DNA from: Actinoplanes liguriensis
Lineage (GTDB): Bacteria; Actinomycetota; Actinomycetes; Mycobacteriales; Micromonosporaceae
DNA: 5,358 nt
Direction of reading: 5' to 3'
Assembly: GCA_000715855.1 (NCBI GenBank)
Contig: KL571267.1
Location: 11,352-16,709, forward strand
Shown here: one piece after another, positions 1 to 5,358 of the stretch
Numbering within the stretch: the stretch's first letter is position 1
How the letters are laid out: every line of letters begins with the position of its first letter
The notes under the pieces: model-generated
What the model saw: the letters and a program-made list of their open reading frames with translations, nothing else
The model's database searches: none
Told to the model about the DNA's origin: nothing
Position numbers and translations under genes: made by a program

Positions 1-19
1 AGATGTGTATAAGAGACAG
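1..19. other. Residual Tn5/Nextera adapter (mosaic end), not genomic
   Basis: The first 19 bases read AGATGTGTATAAGAGACAG, which is exactly the Tn5 transposase mosaic end used in Nextera library preparation. It sits at the extreme end of the contig and interrupts the reading frame of the S9 peptidase gene, whose last genuine codon is at 21-23. This is untrimmed adapter sequence, not a natural transposon end: no transposase or IS50 sequence follows it. Confidence 0.97.
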
Positions 20-1211
20 GTTGGAGACGGTCGGCATAACGGTCGTACGGGCCGCCGTGAGCGATGGTGACCATCGGGAACGGCCCCTCCTCGGCGGTCC
101 GGCCGACGGGGAGGACGAGCAGGCCGTCCAGGTCGAGCCCGTCGGCCGCGCGGTAGGACAGCGGCTCCTGGACCCCGAAGGTGACGCCGTTCAACTCCGG
201 GCGGGTGTCCGTGATCCTCCGCAGTGGACCCGTCGGCGGGCCGGCGTGGACGTTCACGGGCTCGTACCGGCCGCCGGTCAGCACCGCGATCGTCGCGCCG
301 CCCTCAGCCGCGGTGAGACCGTCGACGCGGCCGGGCAGCCGTGACAGGACGGTGAGGCCGGTCCGGTCCAGCCGGGCCAGCGTGGTGTCCAACCCGTCGG
401 CGAACACGATCAGCGGAGCGGCCCCGGTCTGACACAACTCGGCCGGGCACATCGGGAGACCCGCGGTGAGGTTGCCCCGGGCCACGTCGAACACGGCGAC
501 ACCGGCGTGCAGGAGCGGCGGGGTGAGCGCGAGGTAACCCAGGTGCCAGCCGTCCTCCTCCGGCCACCAGGCCAGAGAATGCGCATCCACCTCGACCGGC
601 CCGAGGTCCTCCACGGTTCCGGCGGCGGGGTCGAACAGGTGCACCTCGCCGTCGTCGTCGGCGCCCCGCGTGAGGACGGCAATCGGGCCGCCGTCGGGGC
701 GTTGCCGCAGCTCGACGACGTGCCGGCCGGGGAGCACGTCCGGGGTGGCGATGCGGCCGGTGCGCAGGTCCAGCAGGCGCAACCGGGCGTACGGCTCCTG
801 CTCGCCGAAAACGATCGGGTCCCGCACGACATCGTCCCCGGCGATCAGGGCGACCACGGCGGGATCGGCGAGCGGCAGATGGTCGGTGATGCCCGCGGGC
901 CAGCCGGTCAGCGCGATCGCCGGGCCGTCGGCCGGGGTGAGGCTGTGCAGTTGCGGGACGCCCGGACCGGCCAGGAAGAACAGCGTGCCGGAGTCGGCGG
1001 ACCAGCGAGGGCGGAAGCCCGTGGCCACTCGGCGCGGGGCTCCGCCGAGGTCGGTGAGCCAGAGCTCGACGTCGGTGCGGCTCGTGCGGGCGAGCGCGTA
1101 GGCGAGCCGGCGGCCGTCCGGTGCGAGCGCGGGAGTCTGCGGGACACGACCGTCGACGATCAGTTCGGCGGTCAGTCCGGTCGTCCCCCCACCAGCCGGC
1201 GTTGAGGTCAC
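20..1211 (-). CDS. S9 family serine peptidase (prolyl oligopeptidase / acylaminoacyl-peptidase type), N-terminal part only
   Basis: Predicted cytoplasmic serine peptidase that would cleave short peptides. 397 codons are present and the 3' end is lost at the contig edge. The start is GTG at 1211-1209, fixed by its GTGA overlap with the upstream stop; the protein begins MTSTPAGGG and has no signal peptide. Residues about 20-330 look like a beta-propeller of TolB/PD40-type blades, with motifs such as LAPDGRRLAY (residues 29-38) and RPRWSADSGTLFF. From about residue 342 the catalytic alpha/beta-hydrolase domain begins (YRAADGLDLDGLLVLP, then MVTIAHGGPYDRY). HGGP at residues 385-388 is the S9 oxyanion-region motif. 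Family members are usually about 600-700 residues, so the GxSxGG nucleophile and the Asp and His of the triad should lie beyond the edge and cannot be checked. The truncation is an assembly edge, not a pseudogene. Family assignment is fairly sure; the subfamily is inference. Confidence 0.85.
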
Positions 1212-2383
1212 GGGGTGGGGCGGTAGGCGATCTCGGGGTCGAGGAGTGGGGTCCACTCCGGACGCCACTTCTGGTGGCGGCCGTCGACCTCCTCCTGCAG
1301 GTTGGTGCGCCACGGGCCGGAGACGCCGTCGTCGTGCCACCAGGACGGCCACGAGTCGTAGGCGCGGTCGATCTCGTAGCCGGTGGCGGTGGTCTCGATG
1401 CGCAGGAAGAGCCAGCGGCCGTAGCGCGGGTCGGACTCGGCCCGGCGCAGCGTGCGGACCAGTTCGGTGAGGCGGCGGAACGCGGCGTAGCGCTCCTCGC
1501 CGGGCCGGTCGGCCGGGGGATGCTCGCCGGGCTGGGAGCTGAAGCTGGTCGCGTCCGCGTAGACCAGCAGCGAGCACCGCCCGTCGCCGCCCGGCGCGCG
1601 TTCCTGCAGCCAGCGCACGAGCGTGCCGAGCTCGTCGGTGTCCGGCGGGGACGGGCGGCGCAGCTCGGACGACGAGTGCATGGCGGCCCAGACCAGCCGG
1701 TCGTGCTCGCCCTGGCTGATCCGGCGGATCCGGCGCATCGGCGGGCGCTGCCCCGGCGGGATCCGCGGGGGCCGGGTACCGGGGGTGATCCCGCCTCGGT
1801 GCGCGGTGGCGAGCGCGGCCTCGATGTCCGCGGTGTCGCCGAGCAGCGCGCCGAGGCTGCCGGCGCCGACTTCCCCCCGGACCGCGGCGTGCAGCAGGTC
1901 GGCAGCGATCTCGCGGGCGCCGCGCCGGTCGGTGGTGACGGCCAGGCCGCGCAGCACCGCGGCGGTCCGTTCCTCGGTGAGCAGGGGCGCGATCACCTCG
2001 GTCAGGCCGTCTTCGGCGCGGTGCTGGTAGCGCACCCGCGACCAGCGGCCGTTGTCGTGCCAGATCACGAAGCCGAGCTGATCACTCTCGGCCAGTGGGG
2101 TCAGGTCGGCCCAGGGCAGCCAGTCCGGCGCGCCGGTCAGCGGGTCGACGGCCGGGTCGGTGGAGACCTTCGCGTGGTGGTCGCGGTGTGCGCCGTAGAG
2201 CACGGCACGCCGCCCGTCGAGCAGGGCGAAGCGGGCCCAGCCGGTGTCCGGGTCGTCGTGCCGGGCGCCGCGCTCGTCGATGGACCACGGCTCACCACGG
2301 TCGATACCGGTCATCGCGGCACTGAGCACCGCCCAGCGGGTCCAGAGCAGTCCGGGCGCGGGGAGGTCCACGTCGGTCAGCAT
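1208..2383 (-). CDS. Uncharacterised actinobacterial-type protein, 391 residues
   Basis: I do not recognise this protein with confidence and assign no function. It is soluble-looking: no signal peptide, no membrane segment, and rich in Trp, Asp and Arg. The N-terminal part (residues about 1-150) is Trp-rich and includes GWARFALLDGRRAVLYG, DWLPWADL and GFVIWHDNGRWSRVRY, suggesting a beta-rich domain. A charged, Pro/Arg-rich linker (PGTRPPRIPPGQRPPMRR) separates it from a C-terminal domain with LVYADATSF, LFLRIETTATGYEIDRAYDSWPSWW and a Trp-rich tail. That two-part layout could be an immunity- or adaptor-like fold, but this is speculation. The ATG at 2383-2381 is the only reasonable start: an in-frame TGA lies 11 codons upstream (2419-2417) with no ATG or GTG between. 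The Shine-Dalgarno is weak (GTGGAC). The stop overlaps the S9 peptidase start by 4 bases, implying co-transcription and translational coupling, so it may act with or on that peptidase. Confidence 0.8.
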   Translation of the reverse strand: MLTDVDLPAPGLLWTRWAVLSAAMTGIDRGEPWSIDERGARHDDPDTGWARFALLDGRRAVLYGAHRDHHAKVSTDPAVDPLTGAPDWLPWADLTPLAESDQLGFVIWHDNGRWSRVRYQHRAEDGLTEVIAPLLTEERTAAVLRGLAVTTDRRGAREIAADLLHAAVRGEVGAGSLGALLGDTADIEAALATAHRGGITPGTRPPRIPPGQRPPMRRIRRISQGEHDRLVWAAMHSSSELRRPSPPDTDELGTLVRWLQERAPGGDGRCSLLVYADATSFSSQPGEHPPADRPGEERYAAFRRLTELVRTLRRAESDPRYGRWLFLRIETTATGYEIDRAYDSWPSWWHDDGVSGPWRTNLQEEVDGRHQKWRPEWTPLLDPEIAYRPTP

Positions 2384-2423
2384 GAGTCCACTGTGCCAAA
2401 TGCGATGGGCTCTTCGTCACCCA

Positions 2424-2474
2424 CCGGGTCCGCGACGGTTGTTTGCCGGGTGCGTATGGTTGCCGTCCGGGTGC
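2424..2474. repeat. Helically phased direct repeats (CCGGGTGC core) in the divergent promoter region
   Basis: Two copies of GGTTG-N4-CCGGGTGC occur at 2437-2453 and 2458-2474, exactly 21 bp apart, with 13 specified bases identical in each. A third, weaker core, CCGGGTCC, lies at 2424-2431, 22 bp before the second core. A period of about 21 bp is two helical turns, so the sites would face the same side of the DNA, as expected for cooperative binding of a regulator. In DNA this GC-rich a short CCGGGT match is cheap; the conserved GGTTG half and its fixed spacing make the two full copies more convincing. Binding function is inferred. Confidence 0.5.
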
Positions 2475-2510
2475 TGAAGATCAGCGATGTCCGGCGCCTG
2501 CCGAAGCGAG

Positions 2511-2529
2511 CGGTGACCCCACGTCACCG
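2511..2529. promoter_or_regulatory. Inverted repeat CGGTGAC-N5-GTCACCG just upstream of the SWEET-like gene
   Basis: A perfect 7+7 bp inverted repeat (CGGTGAC at 2511-2517, GTCACCG at 2523-2529, spacer CCCAC) ends 15 bases before the ATG at 2545. Its dyad symmetry and position suit a repressor operator. Alternatively it could fold as a small hairpin in the mRNA leader next to the ribosome binding site. The regulator is unknown. Confidence 0.4.
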
Positions 2530-2544
2530 ACTCGGAAACGGACC

Positions 2545-3246
2545 ATGTCTGCGCACGCCTTCGGCTTCCTCGGAGCCGCCCTGTCCATGTCCATCGCCTG
2601 GCCCCAGGTCTTCCTTTCCTGCGTACGGCGCCGCACCGGCGGACTGTCCCCGGCCGCGTGCCTGCTCTCGGTGGCGATGCCGGCCGGCTGGCTGACGTAC
2701 GGGCTGCTGATCTCCGACCGGATCCAGGTCGTCGCGAACTCCCTCAATCTGCTCGCCGGCGTGGCCGTCCTGATCGCGTTGCTGGCCACGCAGCCGCGCC
2801 TGCGGTCGATCCGGGCGCTGCGCGGCGCCGCCGGAATGGCCGGGACGGTGCTTTTCGCCATCTGCACGGCGGCCGGCTCCGCCGCGCTGCCGGGGGTCCC
2901 GGCGCACCGGGCTGGCACGCTGCTCGGTGCGGTGCTGGCGGTCTCGTCGTTCCTCTCGGCGCTGCCGCAGCCGCTCGCCCTGCTGCGGAACCGGGCGCAG
3001 GACGTGTCCGGGGTTTCCCCGCTGCGGTTCCGGCTGGCCGCCGCGGCCAGCGGGTCCTGGCTGGTGTACGGCCTCGGCACCGCCCAGCCCGCGGTCTGGG
3101 CGTCCGCGCTCGTCGGCGTGAGCAGCGCGCTGACGGTCTGCCTGGTGCTGGCCTCGCGCCGGGCCCCGGTGGAGTCCGCCATGATCGCGACGCCGCAGTG
3201 GCGTGGCTCGGTGGTCACCCGCAGCCTCGCGGTCGCCGGGATCTGA
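2545..3246 (+). CDS. SWEET-like / PQ-loop membrane protein with two triple-helix repeats, 233 residues
   Basis: Predicted inner-membrane carrier of the MtN3/SWEET/PQ-loop superfamily. Hydrophobic segments fall at about 5-24, 34-54, 61-82, 95-116, 123-146, 158-178 and 182-203, a 3+1+3 pattern. The two halves are visibly homologous: the first has AWPQV (P20-Q21), GLSP and W49-LTYG; the second has ALPQP (P141-Q142), GVSP and W172-LVYG. Bacterial SemiSWEETs are usually single triple-helix units of about 90-100 residues that dimerise, whereas this looks like a fused, full-length form. SWEET pockets are lined by a Trp and an Asn 16 residues later; repeat 1 keeps this (W49, N65) but repeat 2 has Ala188, so the pocket is asymmetric. 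The substrate is unproven: sugar is the family's usual cargo, but PQ-loop proteins also move amino acids. ATG 2545 was chosen because the first helix starts right after it; an ATG at 2443 would add a 34-residue polar extension over the regulatory repeats. The Shine-Dalgarno is weak (GGAAACGGA). The C-terminus after residue 204 is polar. Confidence 0.82.
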   Translation: MSAHAFGFLGAALSMSIAWPQVFLSCVRRRTGGLSPAACLLSVAMPAGWLTYGLLISDRIQVVANSLNLLAGVAVLIALLATQPRLRSIRALRGAAGMAGTVLFAICTAAGSAALPGVPAHRAGTLLGAVLAVSSFLSALPQPLALLRNRAQDVSGVSPLRFRLAAAASGSWLVYGLGTAQPAVWASALVGVSSALTVCLVLASRRAPVESAMIATPQWRGSVVTRSLAVAGI

Positions 3247-3251
3247 CCACG

Positions 3252-3288
3252 ATCGGGGGATGTCGCCGGCGGCGTGCCGTCCCCCGAT
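3252..3288 (+). terminator. Probable terminator hairpin after the SWEET-like gene
   Basis: A perfect 9-bp inverted repeat, ATCGGGGGA (3252-3260) and TCCCCCGAT (3280-3288), lies five bases after the stop codon. The 19-base loop is itself GC-rich. There is no T-tract after the stem, which is common for actinobacterial terminators but lowers certainty. It would separate this gene from the downstream secreted hydrolase. Confidence 0.55.
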
Positions 3289-3345
3289 TCCCGGCGCCGC
3301 CTGGGCTGATTCATTTCGGTCTACTTCATGTGATCTTGAGCGGTC

Positions 3346-3376
3346 TGAGACGGTACGTGCATCGGAGTCCTACGAT
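3346..3376 (+). promoter_or_regulatory. Possible promoter of the secreted hydrolase gene
   Basis: TACGAT at 3371-3376 fits the actinobacterial -10 pattern TANNNT. A poor -35 match, TGAGAC, lies at 3346-3351 with a long 19-bp spacer. Transcription would begin near 3383 and give a leader of about 20 bases. The stretch just upstream (about 3308-3340) is the most A/T-rich in the window, as is common around promoters. The call rests mainly on the -10. Confidence 0.3.
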
Positions 3377-3390
3377 GCGAGCCTCGTGAG

Positions 3391-3397
3391 AAAGGGG
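3391..3397 (+). promoter_or_regulatory. Ribosome binding site deciding the hydrolase start
   Basis: AAAGGGG, preceded by G, matches the Shine-Dalgarno consensus well and ends six bases before the ATG at 3404. This fixes the start at 3404 and rules out longer in-frame readings from as far upstream as 3203, which would overlap the previous gene. Confidence 0.75.
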
Positions 3398-3403
3398 CTC
3401 TGC

Positions 3404-5113
3404 ATGCACCTCTCGAGATCACGCTTCATGGCCGCCGGAATCGCCGGCATCGCTCTGGCCGCAAGCGTGTCCGTCCCGGCTCTGGCAGCTCGGAAGACCG
3501 GCGTCGACGCCGTCCCGACACCGAAGCTCGGCTGGTACAAGTGCTACGAGATCGCCGAGTGCGCCACTGTTCAGCTGCCGCTCGACTACGACCGGCCGAC
3601 AGGCGCGAAGACCGAGATCGCGGTCCTGCGGGTCAAGGCGAAGGACCAGAAACACAAGATCGGCAGCCTGTTCGTCAACCCGGGCGGGCCGGGCGGTTCG
3701 GCCACGAGCTTCGCGCTCAGCGCGCCGTACTTCCTCAGCGAGTCGATCCTGCAGAAGTTCGACGTCGTCGGCGTGGACCCGCGTGGCATCGGCGCCAGCG
3801 CCAACATCAAGTGCTTCAGATCGGTCAAGGACCAGACCACTGTCATCGATAAGCTCAACGTCGCATTCCCTGTCGGGAAAAAGCAGGAGGCGACGTACGC
3901 CGCGGGAGCGCGCGAGCTCGGCAAGGCGTGCTCGTCCACCGGCAAGCCGCTCTCCGGCGCGATGTCGACCGCCGAGGTCGCCCGGGACATGGACGTGGTC
4001 CGCCGGGCCGTCGGCGACAAGAAGCTCACCTACCTGGGGTTCAGCTACGGCACCGCGCTCGGTGAGTACTACGCCGGCCTGTTCCCGGGCCGGATCCGCG
4101 CGCTCGCCATCGACGGCAACCTCGACCCGCGCGCGTGGGTCGGCGCCGGAAAGGCCGGTGACCAGATCCTGGACGCTCGGCTGCACTCGGCGGACGGCGC
4201 CTACCGTGCGCTGAAGGAGATCTTCAAGCGCTGCGACAAGGCCGGCGAGGAGTACTGCGCGTTCGCGGCCGGCAACCCGGAGAAGAACTTCGCGGCGATC
4301 GCCAAGAGCCTCAAGGCCAAGCCGATCGAGGTCACCGACGAGAGCGGGACGTACAAGATCACGTACGCCGACTTCGTGGGCGCCGAGCTCAGCCTGCTCT
4401 ACTCGCCCTACGCCGGTGAGAACACCATGCAGCTCGCGGCGGACGTCGCCGCGCTGATCAAGGGCGGCTCCACCGCGGCGGTGTCGGCGGCGCGGGCCTC
4501 GGTGCTGCAGCGCATCCAGACCGCGCGGGCGATCGGCTACGACTTCCCGTACGACAACGGCTACGAGTCCACGATGGGCGTCGTCTGCACCGACGGCGTC
4601 CACCCGAAGAACGCCGCGAGCTGGGCGGCGAAGACGGACGTGCGGGAGCGGCAGGCGCCGTACTTCGGGAAGGTCTGGGGTTATCTGGACGCGCCGTGCG
4701 CCCGCGACACGTGGACGGTGCGCGACGAGGACGCGTATCGGGGGCCGTTCAACAAGCGGACGTCCGCGCCGGTGCTGCTGATCGGCAACTACTGGGACCC
4801 GGCGACCAACTACGACTCGTCCGTGGCGATGAGCCGGCAGTTGCCGAACTCCCGCCTGCTGAGCAGCGACAACTGGGGGCACACGGCGTACGGCACGGGT
4901 GCTTGCGCGACCAACGCGATCGACGGCTATCTGCTGAGCGTCGCGCTGCCGGCCAAGGGGACGGTGTGCGCGGCCGAGCATCAGCCGTTCACCGAGCCGC
5001 TGGACACCGGCGACTCGCCGGCCGTGGCGACGACGATGGCCGCGACGGCGGGCAAGCGCCTGCCGGCGGTGGTGGCGCCGCTCCCGGCGTCGATCCTGGT
5101 GGGCGACCGCTGA
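3404..5113 (+). CDS. Secreted alpha/beta-hydrolase, tripeptidyl aminopeptidase (TAP-like, S33) type, 569 residues
   Basis: Predicted exported serine peptidase that removes N-terminal oligopeptides from extracellular proteins, as known for the Streptomyces Tap/SlpD/SlpE group. A Sec-type signal peptide spans residues 1-28: basic MHLSRSRF, a hydrophobic Ala/Ile core, and cleavage after PALA. No lipobox cysteine is seen, so the mature enzyme is probably free. The fold motifs occur in order: WYKC-x5-C-x3-QLPLDYDRP (C47, C53), oxyanion loop NPGGPGGS (92-99), VDPRG (124-128), nucleophile GFSYG with Ser214, IDGNLDP, acid Asp465 in GNYWDPATNY, and His493 in NWGHTAYG. The triad is therefore complete. 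The C-terminal TAP-like domain (about 450-540) includes C501 and C522, and several further cysteines suggest disulfides. About 25 final residues are Ala/Pro-rich and probably disordered. Length fits the family. It has its own probable promoter and terminator. Exact substrate is unknown; an esterase role cannot be excluded. Confidence 0.9.
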   Translation: MHLSRSRFMAAGIAGIALAASVSVPALAARKTGVDAVPTPKLGWYKCYEIAECATVQLPLDYDRPTGAKTEIAVLRVKAKDQKHKIGSLFVNPGGPGGSATSFALSAPYFLSESILQKFDVVGVDPRGIGASANIKCFRSVKDQTTVIDKLNVAFPVGKKQEATYAAGARELGKACSSTGKPLSGAMSTAEVARDMDVVRRAVGDKKLTYLGFSYGTALGEYYAGLFPGRIRALAIDGNLDPRAWVGAGKAGDQILDARLHSADGAYRALKEIFKRCDKAGEEYCAFAAGNPEKNFAAIAKSLKAKPIEVTDESGTYKITYADFVGAELSLLYSPYAGENTMQLAADVAALIKGGSTAAVSAARASVLQRIQTARAIGYDFPYDNGYESTMGVVCTDGVHPKNAASWAAKTDVRERQAPYFGKVWGYLDAPCARDTWTVRDEDAYRGPFNKRTSAPVLLIGNYWDPATNYDSSVAMSRQLPNSRLLSSDNWGHTAYGTGACATNAIDGYLLSVALPAKGTVCAAEHQPFTEPLDTGDSPAVATTMAATAGKRLPAVVAPLPASILVGDR

Positions 5114-5123
5114 CCGGTTGACG

Positions 5124-5149
5124 GTGGAGGGGCTCGCGGGCCCCTCCAC
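5124..5149. terminator. Strong hairpin terminator between convergent genes
   Basis: GTGGAGGGGC (5124-5133) and GCCCCTCCAC (5140-5149) form a perfect 10-bp stem with a six-base loop. It starts ten bases after the hydrolase stop and ends two bases before the stop of the minus-strand SIS-like gene, so it can serve transcription from both sides. No clear T-tract follows on either strand. Confidence 0.75.
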
Positions 5150-5151
5150 GA

Positions 5152-5358
5152 TCAGCGTGGGCCGATCCGCCAGATCGACGGCTCGGCCCACGCGCCGGTG
5201 ATCGCGACGTCCGCGTCCTGGCCGCGCATCCGGGCGAACCGCAGCGCGAGCAGCTGCAGCCGTACCGTCATCGGGATCTGCGCCAGCAGGTCGGGCAGCC
5301 CGGAATCCGGCTCGACCAGCGTCGCCACGTGCACGCCCTCGCGGCGGGCGGCCTCGGC
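5152..5358 (-). CDS. Probable SIS-domain (sugar isomerase-like) protein, C-terminal 68 residues only
   Basis: The reading frame is open to the right edge of the window and ends with TGA at 5154-5152, so only the C-terminus is seen. It reads AEAARREGVHVATLVEP, then LLAQIPMTVRLQLLALRFARMRGQDADVAITGAWAEPSIWRIGPR. The pattern IP-x3-LQLLAL-x2-A-x2-RGQDAD resembles the end of SIS phosphosugar-binding domains, such as the isomerase part of GlmS (LQLLAY...A..RG.D.D). Such proteins bind or isomerise sugar phosphates in the cytoplasm. With so little sequence the exact type cannot be told: it could be a GlmS-like enzyme, a bacterial phosphoglucose/phosphomannose isomerase-like protein, or a sugar-binding regulator. 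It converges on the hydrolase gene with 38 bases between stops. An 11-bp inverted repeat falls in its last codons. Confidence 0.6.
   Translation of the reverse strand, partial: AEAARREGVHVATLVEPDSGLPDLLAQIPMTVRLQLLALRFARMRGQDADVAITGAWAEPSIWRIGPR
5155..5193. repeat. 11-bp perfect inverted repeat in the 3' end of the SIS-like gene
   Basis: GCGTGGGCCGA (5155-5165) and TCGGCCCACGC (5183-5193) are exact reverse complements around a 17-base loop. A further complementary pair, CGATCA (5149-5154) and TGATCG (5199-5204), continues the stem after a five-base bulge on one arm and takes in the gene's stop codon. It may be a second terminator-like or mRNA 3'-end stabilising structure next to the hairpin at 5124-5149. 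Confidence 0.6.

Larger units (their letters stand above)
2384..2544. other. Divergent intergenic region (161 bp)
   Basis: This is the spacer between the minus-strand hypothetical gene and the plus-strand SWEET-like gene, so promoters for both should lie here. I see no convincing -35/-10 pair on either strand. A TATGGT at 2455-2460 could be a plus-strand -10 but lacks a good -35 at normal spacing. The region holds the direct repeats at 2424-2474 and the inverted repeat at 2511-2529, listed separately, which are the best candidates for regulator binding. Confidence 0.7.

Noticed and set aside
1..19. A natural transposon end (Tn5/IS50) or insertion site
   Set aside because: Only the engineered 19-bp mosaic end is present, at the exact contig edge, with no transposase sequence or target duplication visible.
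3..344. Plus-strand frame beginning MCIRDR at the window start
   Set aside because: Its start lies in the sequencing adapter and the rest is antisense to the S9 peptidase.
2443..2544. N-terminal extension of the SWEET-like gene from an ATG at 2443
   Set aside because: The extra 34 residues are polar and unlike the family, and the stretch covers the repeats and inverted repeat. ATG 2545 puts the first helix at the N-terminus as expected.
1121..2695. Long plus-strand open frame (524 codons) opposite the hypothetical gene
   Set aside because: It is antisense to a coupled coding pair, has a low-complexity Arg/Gly/Ala/Val composition without domain motifs, and runs through the intergenic region. 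Long antisense frames are common in very GC-rich DNA.
3375..3389. Tiny leader frame (Met-Arg-Ala-Ser-stop) before the hydrolase
   Set aside because: It overlaps the proposed -10 element, has no ribosome binding site and shows no attenuator-like residue run, so it is most likely chance.
3419..5191. Long minus-strand open frame (590 codons) opposite the secreted hydrolase
   Set aside because: The plus strand has a full catalytic triad, signal peptide and ribosome binding site. The antisense frame is Arg/Val/Leu-rich with no recognisable domain and runs through the terminator hairpin.
1..5358. CRISPR array, tRNA, rRNA, riboswitch or replication origin
   Set aside because: Read-through on both strands showed no evenly spaced repeat-spacer units, tRNA-like cloverleaf, rRNA-like sequence or DnaA-box cluster. 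This was done by eye, so a weak structured RNA could be missed.

Overview
The window is about 70% G+C (estimated by eye). Its genes have strongly G/C-biased third codon positions and a GTG start joined to the previous gene by a GTGA overlap. Together with the protein types this points to a high-GC actinomycete chromosome; I cannot name the genus. The first 19 bases are not genomic: they match the Tn5/Nextera mosaic-end adapter exactly, so the contig really begins at about base 20.

Layout. (1) Bases 20-1211, minus strand: the first 397 codons of a prolyl-oligopeptidase-type (S9) serine peptidase. It has the beta-propeller and the oxyanion motif HGGP, but the contig ends before the catalytic Ser-Asp-His. 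(2) Bases 1208-2383, minus: an unrecognised 391-residue protein whose stop overlaps the S9 start by 4 bases, so the pair is probably one operon. (3) Bases 2384-2544: a divergent intergenic region with a roughly 21-bp-period direct repeat and a 7+7 bp inverted repeat. (4) Bases 2545-3246, plus: a seven-helix, two-PQ-motif membrane protein with the 3+1+3 layout of SWEET sugar transporters, followed by a hairpin. (5) Bases 3404-5113, plus: a secreted alpha/beta-hydrolase of the actinomycete tripeptidyl-aminopeptidase (TAP-like, S33) type, with signal peptide, full catalytic triad and good ribosome binding site. (6) Bases 5124-5149: a strong hairpin between convergent genes. (7) Bases 5152-5358, minus: the C-terminal end of a probable SIS-domain (sugar isomerase-like) protein that runs off the right edge.

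The genes do not form an obvious pathway. One cytoplasmic peptidase (S9) and one exported peptidase (TAP-like) lie on either side of a possible sugar or small-molecule membrane carrier, but they sit in separate transcription units. I see no clear new system, mobile element, CRISPR array or RNA gene. The points most worth following up are the full-length SWEET-like fold in a bacterium, with an asymmetric predicted pocket, and the repeat cluster between the divergent genes.
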